Part shown: positions 52,541 to 63,900 of the stretch, in pieces
Position numbering within the stretch: the first letter of the stretch is position 1
Layout of the letters: the number at the start of each line of letters is the position of its first letter
The notes under the pieces: model-generated
What the model was told of the DNA's origin: nothing
Seen by the model: only the letters and a program-made list of their open reading frames with translations
Database searches by the model: none
Origin: Prionace glauca
Lineage: Eukaryota; Chordata; Chondrichthyes; Carcharhiniformes; Carcharhinidae
Assembly (NCBI GenBank): GCA_037974335.1
Contig: CM075761.1
Location: 14,063,708-14,127,707 of the forward strand
Reading direction: 5' to 3'
Length of the DNA: 64,000 nucleotides
Position numbers and translations under genes: made by a program

Positions 52541-53372
52541 GCGTTGATTTGATTAGATTTAATTTATTATTGCACAGGGGAAAGAGTTGTCTCTTGTGTG
52601 CGATACAGGCAAAACCTTGTGGGGCACCGGTGTTGAGGATGCTTGTGGAGGAGGTGGTGTTGCCAATCCTTACTGATTGTGGTTTGCGGCTTAGAAAGTT
52701 CAGGATCCAGTGGCAGAGGGAGAGCTCTGACCCAGGCCACGGAGTTTGGAGTTGAATTTCATCAGAAAAATGGTGTTGAAGGCTGAGCTGTAGTCGATAG
52801 CTGCAGCTGTACTCGTTGGGGTTTAGAAGGATGAGGGGGGGATCTTATAGAGACGTGTAAGATAATGAAGGGGAAGGATAGGGTAGAGGTAGAGAGATTC
52901 TTCCCGCTTAGAAAGGGCAGCAGGACTAGAGGGCACAGCCTCAAAATAAGGGGGGTGGTTTAGAACGGAGTTGAGGAGGAACTTCTTCACTCAAAGGGTG
53001 GTGAATCTCTGGAATTCTCTGCCCGTTGAAATGGTGGAGGCTGCCTCGCTGAATATATTTCAGTCACGGGTAGATAGGTTATTGATAGGCAAGGGAATTA
53101 AGGGTTATGGGGAGAAAGTGGGAAAGTGGAACTGAGCCACGACAGATCAGCCATGATCTTATTGAATGGCGGGGCAGGCTCGAGGGGCCAGATGGCCTAC
53201 TCCTGCTCCTATTTCTTATGTTCTTCTTATGTTCTCTTGAGAAATAGGGGCCTGATATCAGTGTCTTTGTTTTCGAGATGTTCCAGGGTTGAGCGCAGGG
53301 CCAGGGAGACGGTGCCTGCTGAGGATCTGCGACGCTGATAGGTGAACGATAGTGGATCCAGGTGATGTCTGA
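52541..53372 (-). mobile_element. L2-like LINE RT fragment split by CR1-B
   Basis: Antisense pieces 52541-52804 and 53230-53372. The minus strand of the second piece reads PQQAPSPWPCAQPWNISKTK in one frame and RRSSAGTVSLALRSTLEHLE in another; the latter matches the RT of L2/Maui-type LINEs ('…AISLALRSTLEHLDNKDTY…'). The reverse terminus TTGATTTGATTAGATTTAAT lies at the left. Confidence 0.6.
52805..53229 (+). mobile_element. CR1-B LINE, 3' part
   Basis: Sense CR1-B 3' end (TGTACTCGTTGGGGTTTAGA, TCTTCACTCAAAGGGTGGTG, CTGAGCCACGACAGATCAGC, TTCTTATGTTCTTCTTATG tail), inserted in the L2-like LINE. Confidence 0.9.
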
Positions 53373-53406
53373 ATAGTGGTTGTGAGAGAGAGAGAAAGTA
53401 TGTGTC

Positions 53407-53449
<43 letters not shown>

Positions 53450-53490
53450 TTATGGCTGTCTGTGTTGCTGTCTGTGAGAGAGAGTGTGTG
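53373..53490. repeat. (GA)n/(GT)n microsatellite
   Basis: (GT)n at 53399-53418 and (GA)n at 53418-53447, followed by GAGAGAGAGTGTGTG. Confidence 0.85.
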
Positions 53491-53800
53491 AACAACAAAG
53501 AACAACACAGCATGGGAAACAGGCCCTTCGGCCCAACGAGCCCGCGCTGCCGTCCCATTCTCTCAGTGACCTATTCATGATTTTAGTCTATGCCTAATGT
53601 GCGAGGATCAGGGAGGTCCAATATAGGGACAATTTGTTACCCAATCAATCAGCCTAAAAGCACATTTTTGGGGTGTGGGAGGAAACCGGAGCACCCGGAG
53701 GAAACCCACGCAACCACGGGGAGAACGCGCAAACTCCCACGGACACAGGCCCCAAATCCATGTGTCCGCACAGTAACTGAGCTGTCATGATGCCCTCGAG
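53491..53800 (-). mobile_element. SINE2
   Basis: Reverse SINE2: ACAACAAAGAACAACACAGC tail, GCCCAACGAGCCCGCGCTGC, GGGACAATTTGTTACCC, core TGGGAGGAAACCGGAGCACC, head GTAACTGAGCTGTCATGATG. Confidence 0.82.
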
Positions 53801-54010
53801 ATGAGAGAGAGAATGAGAATGTGTGGGGGAGATTTGGGGCAGAGTGATAGAGGGATTCTGGCTGTGTGAGTGTTGCGTCTGTGGGTGAGAGAAAAAAATG
53901 TGTTTGAGACAGAGATTCTAGCTGTCTGTGTGCGTGAGCGAGAGAATGTGTGATAGGGGAAAAAGAGAGATTCTGGCTGTGTGAGTGCGTCTGTGCGTGT
54001 GAGAGAAAGA
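53801..54010. repeat. Transitional GA/GT-rich sequence
   Basis: Imperfect GAGAGA and TGTGTG phrases with recurring GATTCTGGCTGTGTGAGTG, merging into the large array to the right. Confidence 0.7.
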
Positions 54011-56478
54011 GACTGTCTGTGTGTGTGGCTGCGTGTCTGTGTGTGTGACTGCGTGTCGGTGTGTGTGGCTGCGTGTCTGTGTGTGTGTCTGCGTGTCTGT
54101 GTGGCTGCGTGTCTGTGAGTGTGCGTGTCTGTGTGTGGCTGCGTGTCTGTGTGGCTGCGTGTCTGTGTGTGTGCGTGTCTGTGTGTGTGGCTGCGTGTCT
54201 GAGTGTGTGCGTGTCTGTGTGTGTGCGTGTCTGAGTGTGTGCATGTCTGTGTGTGCGCGTGTCTGTGTGTGTGCGTGTCTGAGTGTGTGTGCATGTCTGA
54301 GTGTGTGTGCGTGTCTGTGTGTGTGCGTGTCTGTGTGTGTGGCTGCGTGTGTGTGTGTGTGCGTGTCTGTGTGTGTGGCTGCGTGTCTGTGTGTGTGGCT
54401 GCGTGTCTGTGTGTGTGCGTGTCTGTGTGTGTGGCTGCGTGTCTGAGTGTGTGCGTGTCTGTGTGTGTGCGTGTCTGAGTGTGTGCATGTCTGTGTGTGT
54501 GCGTGTCTGAGTGTGTGTGCATGTCTGAGTGTGTGTGCGTGTCTGTGTGTGTGCGTGTCTGAGTGTGTGTACATGTCTGAGTGTGTGTGCATATCTGAGT
54601 GTGTGTGCGTGTCTGTGTGTGTGCATGTCTGTGTGTGTGTGCGTGTCTGTGTGTGTGCATGTCTGTGTGTGTGACTGCGTGTCTGTGTGTGTGCGTGTCT
54701 GTTTGTGTGCGTGTCTGTGTGTGGCTGCGTGTCTGAGTGTGTGGCTGCGTGTCTGTGTGTGTGGCTGCGTGTCTGTGTGTGTGCGTGTCTGTGTGTGTGC
54801 GTGTCTGTGTGTGTGCGTGTCTGTGTGTGTGGCTGCGTGTCTGTGTGTGTGCGTGTCTGTGTGTGTGCGTGTCTGTGTGTGTGCGTGCCTGTGTGTGTGC
54901 GTGTCTGTGTGTGTGCGTGTCTGTGTGTGTTCGTGTCTGTGTGTGTGGCTGCGTGTCTGAGTGTGTGGCTGCGTGTCTGTGTGTGGCTGCGTGTCTGTGT
55001 GTGTGCGTGTCTGTGTGTGTGGCTGCGTGTCTGAGTGTGTGGCTGCGTGTCTGTGTGTGTGGCTGCGTGTCTGTGTGTGTGCGTGTCTGTGTGTGTGCGT
55101 GCCTGTGTGTGTGCGTGTCTGTGTGTGTGGCTGCGTGTCTGAGTGTGTGGCTGCGTGTGGCTGCGTGTCTGTGTGTGTGCGTGTCTGTGTGTGTGACTGC
55201 GTGTCTGAGTGTGTGGCTGCGTGTCTGTGTGTGTGGCTGCGTGTCTGTGTGTGTGCGTGTCTGTGTGTGTGCGTGTCTGTGTGTGTGCGTGTCTGTGTGT
55301 GTGGCTGCGTGTCTGAGTTTGTGGCTGCGTGTCTGTGTGTGTGGCTGCGTGTCTGTGTGTGTGGCTGCGTGTCTGAGTGTGTGGCTGCGTGTCTGTGTGT
55401 GGCTGCGTGTCTGTGTGTGTGCGTGTCTGAGTGTGTGTACATGTCTGAGTGTGTGCGTGTCTGTTTGTGTGCGTGTCTGTGTGTGTGCGTGTCTGTGTGT
55501 GTGCGTGCCTGTGTGTGTGCGTGTCTGTGTGTGTGGCTGCGTGTCTGAGTGTGTGGCTGCGTGTCTGTGTGTGTGGCTGCGTGTCTGTGTGTGTGCGTGT
55601 GTGTGTGTGTGCGTGTCTGTGTGTGTGCGTGTCTGTGTGTGTGCGTGTCTGTGTGTGTGGCTGCGTGTCTGAGTGTGTGGCTGCGTGTCTGTGTGTGTGA
55701 CTGCGTGTCTGTGTGTGGCTGCGTGTCTGTGTGTGTGCGTGTCTGTGTGTGTGCGTGTCTGTGTGTGTGCGTGTCTGAGTGTGGCTGCGTGTCTGTGTGT
55801 GTGGCTGCGTGTCTGTGTGTGTGCGTGTCTGTGTATGTGGCTGCGTGTCTGTGTGTGTGCGTGTCTGTGTGTGGCTGCTGGTCTGTGTGTGTGGCTGCGT
55901 GTCTGAGTGTGTGCGTGTCTGAGTGTGGCTGCGTGTTTGTGTGTGTGCGTGTCTGTGTGTGGCTGCGTGTCTGTGTGTGTGCGTGTCTGTGTGTGGCTGC
56001 GTGTCTGTGTGTGTGCGTGTCTGTGTGTGTGCGTGTCTGTGTGTGGCTGCGTGTCTGTGTGTGTGGCTGCGTGTCTGAGTGTGTGCGTGTCTGAGTGTGG
56101 CTGCGTGTCTGTGTGTGTGCGTGTCTCTGTGTGGCTGCGTGTCTGTGTGTGTGGCTGCGTGTCTGTGTGTGTGCGTGTCTGTGTGTGTGGCTGCATGTCT
56201 GTGTGTGTGTGCGTGTCTGTGTGTCTGCGTGTCTGAGTGTGGCTGCGTGTCTGTGTGTGTGCGTGTCTGTGTGTGGCTGCGTGTCTGTGTGTGTGGCTGC
56301 GTGTCTGAGTGTGGCTGCGTGTCTGTGTGTGTGCGTGTCTGTGTGTGTGGCTGCGTGTCTGAGTGTGGCTGCGTGTCTGTGTGTGTGCGTGTCTGTGTGT
56401 GTGGCTGCGTGTCTGTGTGTGTGCATGTCTGTGTGTGTGCATGTCTGTGTGTGTGGCTGCGTGTCTGTGTGTGTGCGT

Positions 56479-58622
56479 GTCTGAGTGTGTGGCTGCGTGT
56501 CTGTGTGTGTGCGTGTCTGAGTGTGTGGCTGCGTGACTGTGCTTGTGCGTGTCTGAGTGTGTGCGTGTCTGTTTGTGTGCATGCCTGTGTGTGTGCGTGT
56601 CTGTGTGTGTGGCTGCGTGTCTGAGTGTGTGCGTGTCTGAGTGTGTGGCTGCGTGTCTGTGTGTGTGCGTGTCTGGGTGTGTGCGTGTCTGTCTGTGTGT
56701 GCGTGTCTGAGTGTGGCTGCGTGTCTGTGTGTGTGCGTGTCTGTGTGTGTGGCTGCGTGTCTGTGTGTGTGCGTGTCTGTGTGTGTGCGTGTCTGTGTGT
56801 GTGGCTGCGTGTCTGTGTGTGTGCGTGTCTGTGTGTGTGCGTGTCTGTGTGTGTGGCTGCGTGTCTGTGGGTGTGCGTGTCTGTGTGTGTGCGTGTCTGT
56901 GTGTGTGGCTGCGTGTCTATGTGTGTGCGTGTCTGTGTGTGTGCGTGTCTGTGTGTGTGGCTGCGTGTCTGTGTGTGTGCGTGTCTGTGTGTGTGCGTGT
57001 CTGTGTGTGTGCCTGTCTGTGTGTGTGCGTGTCTGGGTGTGTGCATGTTTGTGTGTGTGGCTGCGTGTCTGTGTGTGTGCGTGTCTGTGTGTGTGCGTGT
57101 CTGTGTGTGTGGCTGCGTGTCTGTGTGTGCGCGCGTCTGTGTGTGTGCGTGTCTGTGTGTGTGGCTGCGTGTCTGTGTGTGTGCGTGTCTGTGTGTGTGC
57201 GTGTCTGTGTGTGTGGCTGCGTGTCTGTGTGTGTGCGTGTCTGTGTGTGTGCGTGTCTGAGTGTGTGGCTGCGTGTCTGTGTGTGTGCGTATCTGTGTGT
57301 GTGCGTGTCTGTGTGTGTGGCTGCGTGTCTGTGTGTGTGCGTGTCTGTGTGTGTGGCTGCGTGTCTGTGTGTGTGCGTGTCTGTGTGTGTGGCTGCGTGT
57401 CTGTGTGTGTGCGTGTCTGTGTATGTGGCTGCGTGTCTGTGTGTGTGCGTGTCTGTGTGTGTGCGTGTCTGTGTGTGTGTCTGCGTGTCTGTGTGTGTGC
57501 GTGTCTGTGTGTGTGGCTGCGTGTCTGTGTGTGTCCGTGTCTGTGTGTGTGCGTGTCTGTGTGTGTGGCTGCGTGTCTGTGTGTGTGCGTGTCTTTGTGT
57601 GTGCGTGTCTGTGTGTGTGGCTGCGTGTCTGAGTGTGGCTGCGTGTCTGTTTGTGTGGCTGCGTGTCTGTGTGTGTGGCTGCGTGTCTCTGTGTGTGGCT
57701 GCGTGTCTGTGTGTGTGGCTGTGTGTCTGTGTGTGTGGCTGCGTGTCTGTGTGTGTGCGTGTCTGTGTGTGCGTGTCTGTGTGTGTGGCTGCGTGTCTGT
57801 GTGTGTGCGTGTCTGTGTGTGCGTGTCTGTGTGTGTGCGTGTCTGTGTGTGCGTGTCTGTGTGTGTGGCTGCGTGTCTGTGTGTGTGCGTGTCTGTGTGT
57901 GCGTGTCTGTGTGTGTGCGTGTCTGTGTGTGCGTGTCTGTGTGTGTGGCTGCGTGTCTGTGTGTGTGGCTGCGTGACTGTGTGTGTGGCTGCGTGTCTGT
58001 GTGTGTGCGTGTCTGGGTGTGTGGCTGCGTGTTTGTGTGTGTGCATGTCTGTGTGTGTGCGTGTCTGTGTGTGTGCGTGTCTGTGTGTGTGGCTGCGTGT
58101 CTGTGTGTGTGCGTGTCTGTGTGTGTGCGTGTCTGTGTCTGAATGTGTGCGTGTCTGAATGTGTGCGTGTCTGTGTGTGTGCGAGTCTGTGTGTGTGCGT
58201 GTCTGTGTCTGAATGTGTGCGTGTCTGAATGTGTGCGTGTCTGAGTGTGTGCGTGTCTGTGTGTGTGCGTGTCTGAGTGTGTGCGTGTCTGTGTGTGTGG
58301 CTGCGTGTCTGAGTGTGTGCGTGTCTGTGTGTGTGCGTGTCTGAGTGTGTGCATGTCTGTGTCTGTGCGTGTCTGTGTGTGTGCGTGTCTGAGTGTGTGC
58401 ATGTCTGAGTGTGTGCGTGTCTGTGTGTGTGCGTGTCTGAGTGTGTGCATGTCTGAGTGTGTGCATGACTGAGTGTGTGCGTGTCTGAGTGTGTGCGTGT
58501 CTGAGTGTGTGCGTGTCTGTGCGTGTCTGAGTGTTTGCGTGTCTGAGTGTGTGCGTGTCTGTGTGTGTGCGTGTCTGTGTGTGTGCGTGTCTATGTGTAT
58601 GCGTGTCTGAGTGTGTGCGTGT
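56479..58622. repeat. Array block, copy 1 of a tandem duplication
   Basis: This block shares rare variants with the next one in the same order: GTGACTGTGCTTGTGCG at 56531 and 58673, GCATGCCTGTG at 56579 and 58721, TCTATGTGTATGCG at 58590 and 60884. Confidence 0.85.
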
Positions 58623-60917
58623 CTGAGTGTGTGGCTGCGTGTCTGTGTGTGTGCGTGTCTGAGTGTGTGGCTGCGTGACTGTGCTTGTGCGTGTCTGAGT
58701 GTGTGCGTGTCTGTTTGTGTGCATGCCTGTGTGTGTGCGTGTCTGTGTGTGTGGCTGCGTGTCTGAGTGTGTGCGTGTCTGAGTGTGTGGCTGCGTGTCT
58801 GTGTGTGTGCGTGTCTGGGTGTGTGCGTGTCTGTCTGTGTGTGCGTGTCTGAGTGTGGCTGCGTGTCTGTGTGTGTGCGTGTCTGTGTGTGTGGCTGCGT
58901 GTCTGTGTGTGTGCGTGTCTGTGTGTGTGCGTGTCTGTGTGTGTGGCTGCGTGTCTGTGTGTGTGCGTGTCTGTGTGTGTGCGTGTCTGTGTGTGTGGCT
59001 GCGTGTCTGTGGGTGTGCGTGTCTGTGTGTGTGCGTGTCTGTGTGTGTGGCTGCGTGTCTATGTGTGTGCGTGTCTGTGTGTGTGCGTGTCTGTGTGTGT
59101 GGCTGCGTGTCTGTGTGTGTGCGTGTCTGTGTGTGTGCGTGTCTGTGTGTGTGCGTGTCTGTGTGTGTGCCTGTCTGTGTGTGTGCGTGTCTGGGTGTGT
59201 GCATGTTTGTGTGTGTGGCTGCGTGTCTGTGTGTGTGCGTGTCTGTGTGTGTGGCTGCGTGTCTGTGTGTGTGCGTGTCTGTGTGTGTGCGTGTCTGTGT
59301 GTGTGGCTGCGTGTCTGTGTGTGTGCGTGTCTGTGTGTGTGCCTGTCTGTGTGTGTGCGTGTCTGGGTGTGTGCATGTTTGTGTGTGTGGCTGCATGTCT
59401 GTGTGTGCGCGCGTCTGTGTGTGTGCGTGTCTGTGTGTGTGGCTGCGTGTCTGTGTGTGTGCGTGTCTGTGTGTGTGCGTGTCTGTGTGTGTGGCTGCGT
59501 GTCTGTGTGTGTGCGTGTCTGTGTGTGTGCGAGTCTGAGTGTGTGGCTGCGTGTCTGTGTGTGTGCGTATCTGTGTGTGTGCGTGTCTGTGTGTGTGGCT
59601 GCGTGTCTGTGTGTGTGCGTGTCTGTGTGTGTGCGTGTCTGTGTGTGTGGCTGCGTGTCTGTGTGTGTGCGTGTCTGTGTGTGTGGCTGCGTGTCTGTGT
59701 GTGTGCGTGTCTGTGTATGTGGCTGCGTGTCTGTGTGTGTGCGTGTCTGTGTGTGTGCGTGTCTGTGTGTGTGTCTGCGTGTCTGTGTGTGTGCGTGTCT
59801 GTGTGTGTGGCTGCGTGTCTGTGTGTGTCCGTGTCTGTGTGTGTGCGTGTCTGTGTGTGTGGCTGCGTGTCTGTGTGTGTGCGTGTCTTTGTGTGTGCGT
59901 GTCTGTGTGTGTGGCTGCGTGTCTGAGTGTGGCTGCGTGTCTGTTTGTGTGGCTGCGTGTCTGTGTGTGTGGCTGCGTGTCTGTGTGTGTGGCTGCGTGT
60001 CTGTGTGTGTGGCTGTGTGTCTGTGTGTGTGGCTGCGTGTCTGTGTGTGTGCGTGTCTGTGTGTGCGTGTCTGTGTGTGTGGCTGCGTGTCTGTGTGTGT
60101 GCGTGTCTGTGTGTGCGTGTCTGTGTGTGTGCGTGTCTGTGTGTGCGTGTCTGTGTGTGTGGCTGCGTGTCTGTGTGTGTGCGTGTCTGTGTGTGCGTGT
60201 CTGTGTGTGTGCGTGTCTGTGTGTGCGTGTCTGTGTGTGTGGCTGCGTGTCTGTGTGTGTGGCTGCGTGACTGTGTGTGTGGCTGCGTGTCTGTGTGTGT
60301 GCGTGTCTGGGTGTGTGGCTGCGTGTTTGTGTGTGTGCATGTCTGTGTGTGTGCGTGTCTGTGTGTGTGCGTGTCTGTGTGTGTGGCTGCGTGTCTGTGT
60401 GTGTGCGTGTCTGTGTGTGTGCGTGTCTGTGTCTGAATGTGTGCGTGTCTGAATGTGTGCGTGTCTGTGTGTGTGCGAGTCTGTGTGTGTGCGTGTCTGT
60501 GTCTGAATGTGTGCGTGTCTGAATGTGTGCGTGTCTGAGTGTGTGCGTGTCTGTGTGTGTGCGTGTCTGAGTGTGTGCGTGTCTGTGTGTGTGGCTGCGT
60601 GTCTGAGTGTGTGCGTGTCTGTGTGTGTGCGTGTCTGAGTGTGTGCATGTCTGTGTCTGTGCGTGTCTGTGTGTGTGCGTGTCTGAGTGTGTGCATGTCT
60701 GAGTGTGTGCGTGTCTGTGTGTGTGCGTGTCTGAGTGTGTGCATGTCTGAGTGTGTGCATGACTGAGTGTGTGCGTGTCTGAGTGTGTGCGTGTCTGAGT
60801 GTGTGCGTGTCTGTGCGTGTCTGAGTGTTTGCGTGTCTGAGTGTGTGCGTGTCTGTGTGTGTGCGTGTCTGTGTGTGTGCGTGTCTATGTGTATGCGTGT
60901 CTGAGTGTGTGCGTGTC
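58623..60917. repeat. Array block, copy 2 of a tandem duplication
   Basis: The offset to copy 1 is 2142 bp at the left end, 2278 bp in the middle and 2294 bp at the right end. Copy 2 has therefore gained (or copy 1 lost) a net 152 bp of array units, in at least two steps of 136 and 16 bp. Confidence 0.82.
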
Positions 60918-63900
60918 TGAGTGTGTGCGTGTCTGAGTGTGTGCGTGTCTGAGTGTGTGGCAGCGTGTCTGAGTGTGTGTCCGCGTGTCTGAGTGTGTGG
61001 GTGTCTGTGTCTGTGTGCGTCTGAGTGTGTGCGCGTCTGAGTGTGTGCGCGTCTGAGTGTGTGCGTGTCTCTGTCTGTGCGCGCCTGAGTGTGTGCGCGT
61101 CTGAGTGTGTGCGTGTCTGTGTGTGCGTGTCTGTGTGCGTGCATGTCTGAGTGTGTGCGTGTCTGTGTGTGTGCGTGTCTGAGTGTGTGCATGTCTGAGT
61201 GTGTGCGCGTCTGAGTGTGTGCGCGTCTGAGTGTGTGCGCGTCTTAGTGTGTGCGCGTCTGAGTGTCTGCGCGTCTGAGTGTGTGCGTGTCTGTGTGTGT
61301 GCGTGTCTGTGCGTGTCTGTGTGTGTGCGTGTCTGAGTGTGTGGCAGCGTGTCTGAGTGTGTGTCCGCGTGTCTGTGTGTGCGCGCGTCTGTGTGTGCGC
61401 GTGTCTGTGTGTGTGCGTGTCTGTGTGTGTGCGTGTCTGTGTGTGTGCGTGTCTGTGTGTGTGGCTGCGTGTCTGAGTGTGTGCGTGTCTGTGTGTGGGT
61501 GCGTGTCTGAGTGTGTGGCTGCGCGTCTGTGTGTGTGCATGTCTGAGTGTGTGCGTGTCTGTGTGTGTGCGTGTCTGTGTGTGAGCGTGTCTGTGTGTGC
61601 GTGTCTGTCTGTGTGCAGGCCTGAGTGTGTGCGTGTCTGAGTGTGTGCGTGTCTGTGTGTGTGCGTGTCTGTGTGTGTGCGTGTCTGTGTGTGTGCGTGT
61701 CTGTGTGTTTGCGTGTCTGTGTGTGTGCACGTCTGAGTGTGTGCGTGTCTGAGTGTGTGCGTGTCTGAGTGTGTGGCTGCGTGCCTGAGTGTGTGCATGT
61801 CTGTGTGTGTGCGTGTCTGAGTGTGTGCATGTCTGTGTGTGTGCGTGTCTGAGTGTGTGGCTGCGTGTCTGAGTGTGTGCGTGTCTGAGTGTGTGCATGT
61901 CTGTGTGTGTGCGTGTCTGTGTGTGTGCGTGTCTGAGTCTGTGCATGTCTGTGTGTGTGCGTGTCTGAGTGTGTGCATGTCTGTGTGTGTGGCTGCGTGT
62001 CTGTGTGTGTGCCTGTCTGTGTGTGTGGCTGCGTGTCTGTGTGTGCATGTCTGTGTGTGTGCGTGTCTGTGTGTGTGCGTGTCTGTGTGTGTGGCTGCTT
62101 GTCTGTGTGTGTGCGTGTCTGTGTGTGTGACTGCGTGTCTGAGTATGTGCGTGTCTGAGTGTGTGCATGTCTGAGTGTGTGCGTGTCTTTGTGTGTGCGT
62201 GTCTGTGTCTGTGCATGTCTGTGTGTGTGGCTGCGTGTCTGTGTGTGCGTGTCTGAGTGTGTGCGTGTCTGTGTGTGTGCCTGTCTGTGTGTGTGCGTGT
62301 CTGTGTGTGTGCGAGTCTGTGTGTGTGGCTGCGTGTCTGAGTGTGTGCGTGTCTGTGTGTGTGCGTGTCTGAGTGTGTGCATGTCTGTGTGTGTGCGTGT
62401 CTGTGTGTGTGCGTGTCTGAGTGTGTGGCTGCGTGTCTGAGTGTGTGGCAGCGTGTCTGTGTGTGCGTGTCTGAGTGTGGCTGTGTGTTTGTGTGTGTGC
62501 GTGTCTGTGTGTGGCTGCGTGTCTGTGTGTGGCTGCGTGTCTTTGTGTGTGCGTGTCTGTGTGTGGCTGCGTGTCTGTGTGTGTGCGTGTCTGTGTTTGT
62601 GCGTGTCTGTGTGTGGCTGCGCGTCTGTGTGTGTGCGTGTCTGTGTGTGGCTCCGTGTCTGTGTGTGTGGCTGCGTGTCTGTGTGTGTGCCTGTCTGTGT
62701 GTGGCTGCGTGTCTGTGTGTGTGGCTGCGTGTCTGTGTGTGTGTGCGTGTCTGTGTGTGTGCGTGTCTGAGTGTGGCTGCGTGTCTGTGTGTGTGCGTGT
62801 CTGTGTGTGGCTGCGTGTCTGTGTGTGTGGCTGCGTGTCTGTGTGTGTGCGTGTCTGTGTGTGTGGCTGCGTGTCTTAGTGTTGCTGCATGTCTGTGTGT
62901 GTGCGTGTCTGTGTGTGTGGCTGCGTGTCTGTGTGTGTGCATGTCTGTGTGTGTGCATGTCTGTGTGTGTGGCTGCGTGTCTGTGTGTGTGCATGTCTGT
63001 GTGTGTGGCTGCGTGTCTGTGTTTGTACGTGTCTGAGTGTGTGCGTGTCTGTTTGTGTGCATGTCTGTGTGTGTGCGTGTCTGTGTGTGTGGCTGCGTGT
63101 CTGTGTGTGTGCGTGTCTGGGTGTGTGCGTGTCTGTCTGTGTGTGCGTTTCTGAGTGTGGCTGCGTGCATGTGTGTGTGCGTGTCTGTGTGTGTGCGTGT
63201 CTGTGTGTGTGGCTGCGTGTCTGAGTGTGTGCGTGTCTGTGTGTGTGGCTGCGTGTCTGTGTGGCTGCGTGTCTGTGTGTGTGCGTGTCTGTTTGTGTGG
63301 CTGCGTGTCTGTGTGTGTGCGTGTCTGTGTGTGTGCGTGTCTGTGTGTGTGCGTGTCTGTGTGTGTGCGTGTCCGGGTGTGTGCGTGTTTGTGTGTGTGG
63401 CTGCGTGTCTGTGAGTGTGCGTGTCTGTGTGTGTGGCTGCGTGTCTGTGTGTGCGCGTGTCTGTGTGTGTGCGTGTCTGTGTGTGTGGCTGCGTGTCTGT
63501 GTGTGTGCGTGTCTGTGTGTCTGTGTGTGTGGCTGCGTGTCTGTGTGTGTTCGTGTCTGTGTGTGTGGCAGCGTGTCTGTGTGTGTGCGTGTCTGTGTGT
63601 GTGCGTGTCTGAGTGTGTGGCTGCGTGTCTGTGTGTGTGCGTGTCTGTGTGTGTGCGTGTCTGTGTGTGTGGCTGCGTGTCTATGTGTGTGCGTGTCTGT
63701 GTGTGTGCGTGTCTGTGTGTGTGGCTGCGTGTCTGTGTGTGTGCGTGTCTGTGTGTGTGCGTGTCTGTGTGTGTGCGTGTCTGTGTGTGTGCCTGTCTGT
63801 GCGTGTGCGTGTCTGGGTGTGTGCATGTTTGTGTGTGTGGCTGCGTGTCTGTGTGTGTGCGTGTCTGTGTGTGTGCGTGTCTGTGTGTGTGGCTGCGTGT

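Noticed and set aside
53649-63826. Very long ORFs on both strands of the GT-rich array (up to 2,424 codons).
   Set aside because: They follow from the composition of the 16/20-bp units; several frames on both strands are open at once and no domain or splice context exists.
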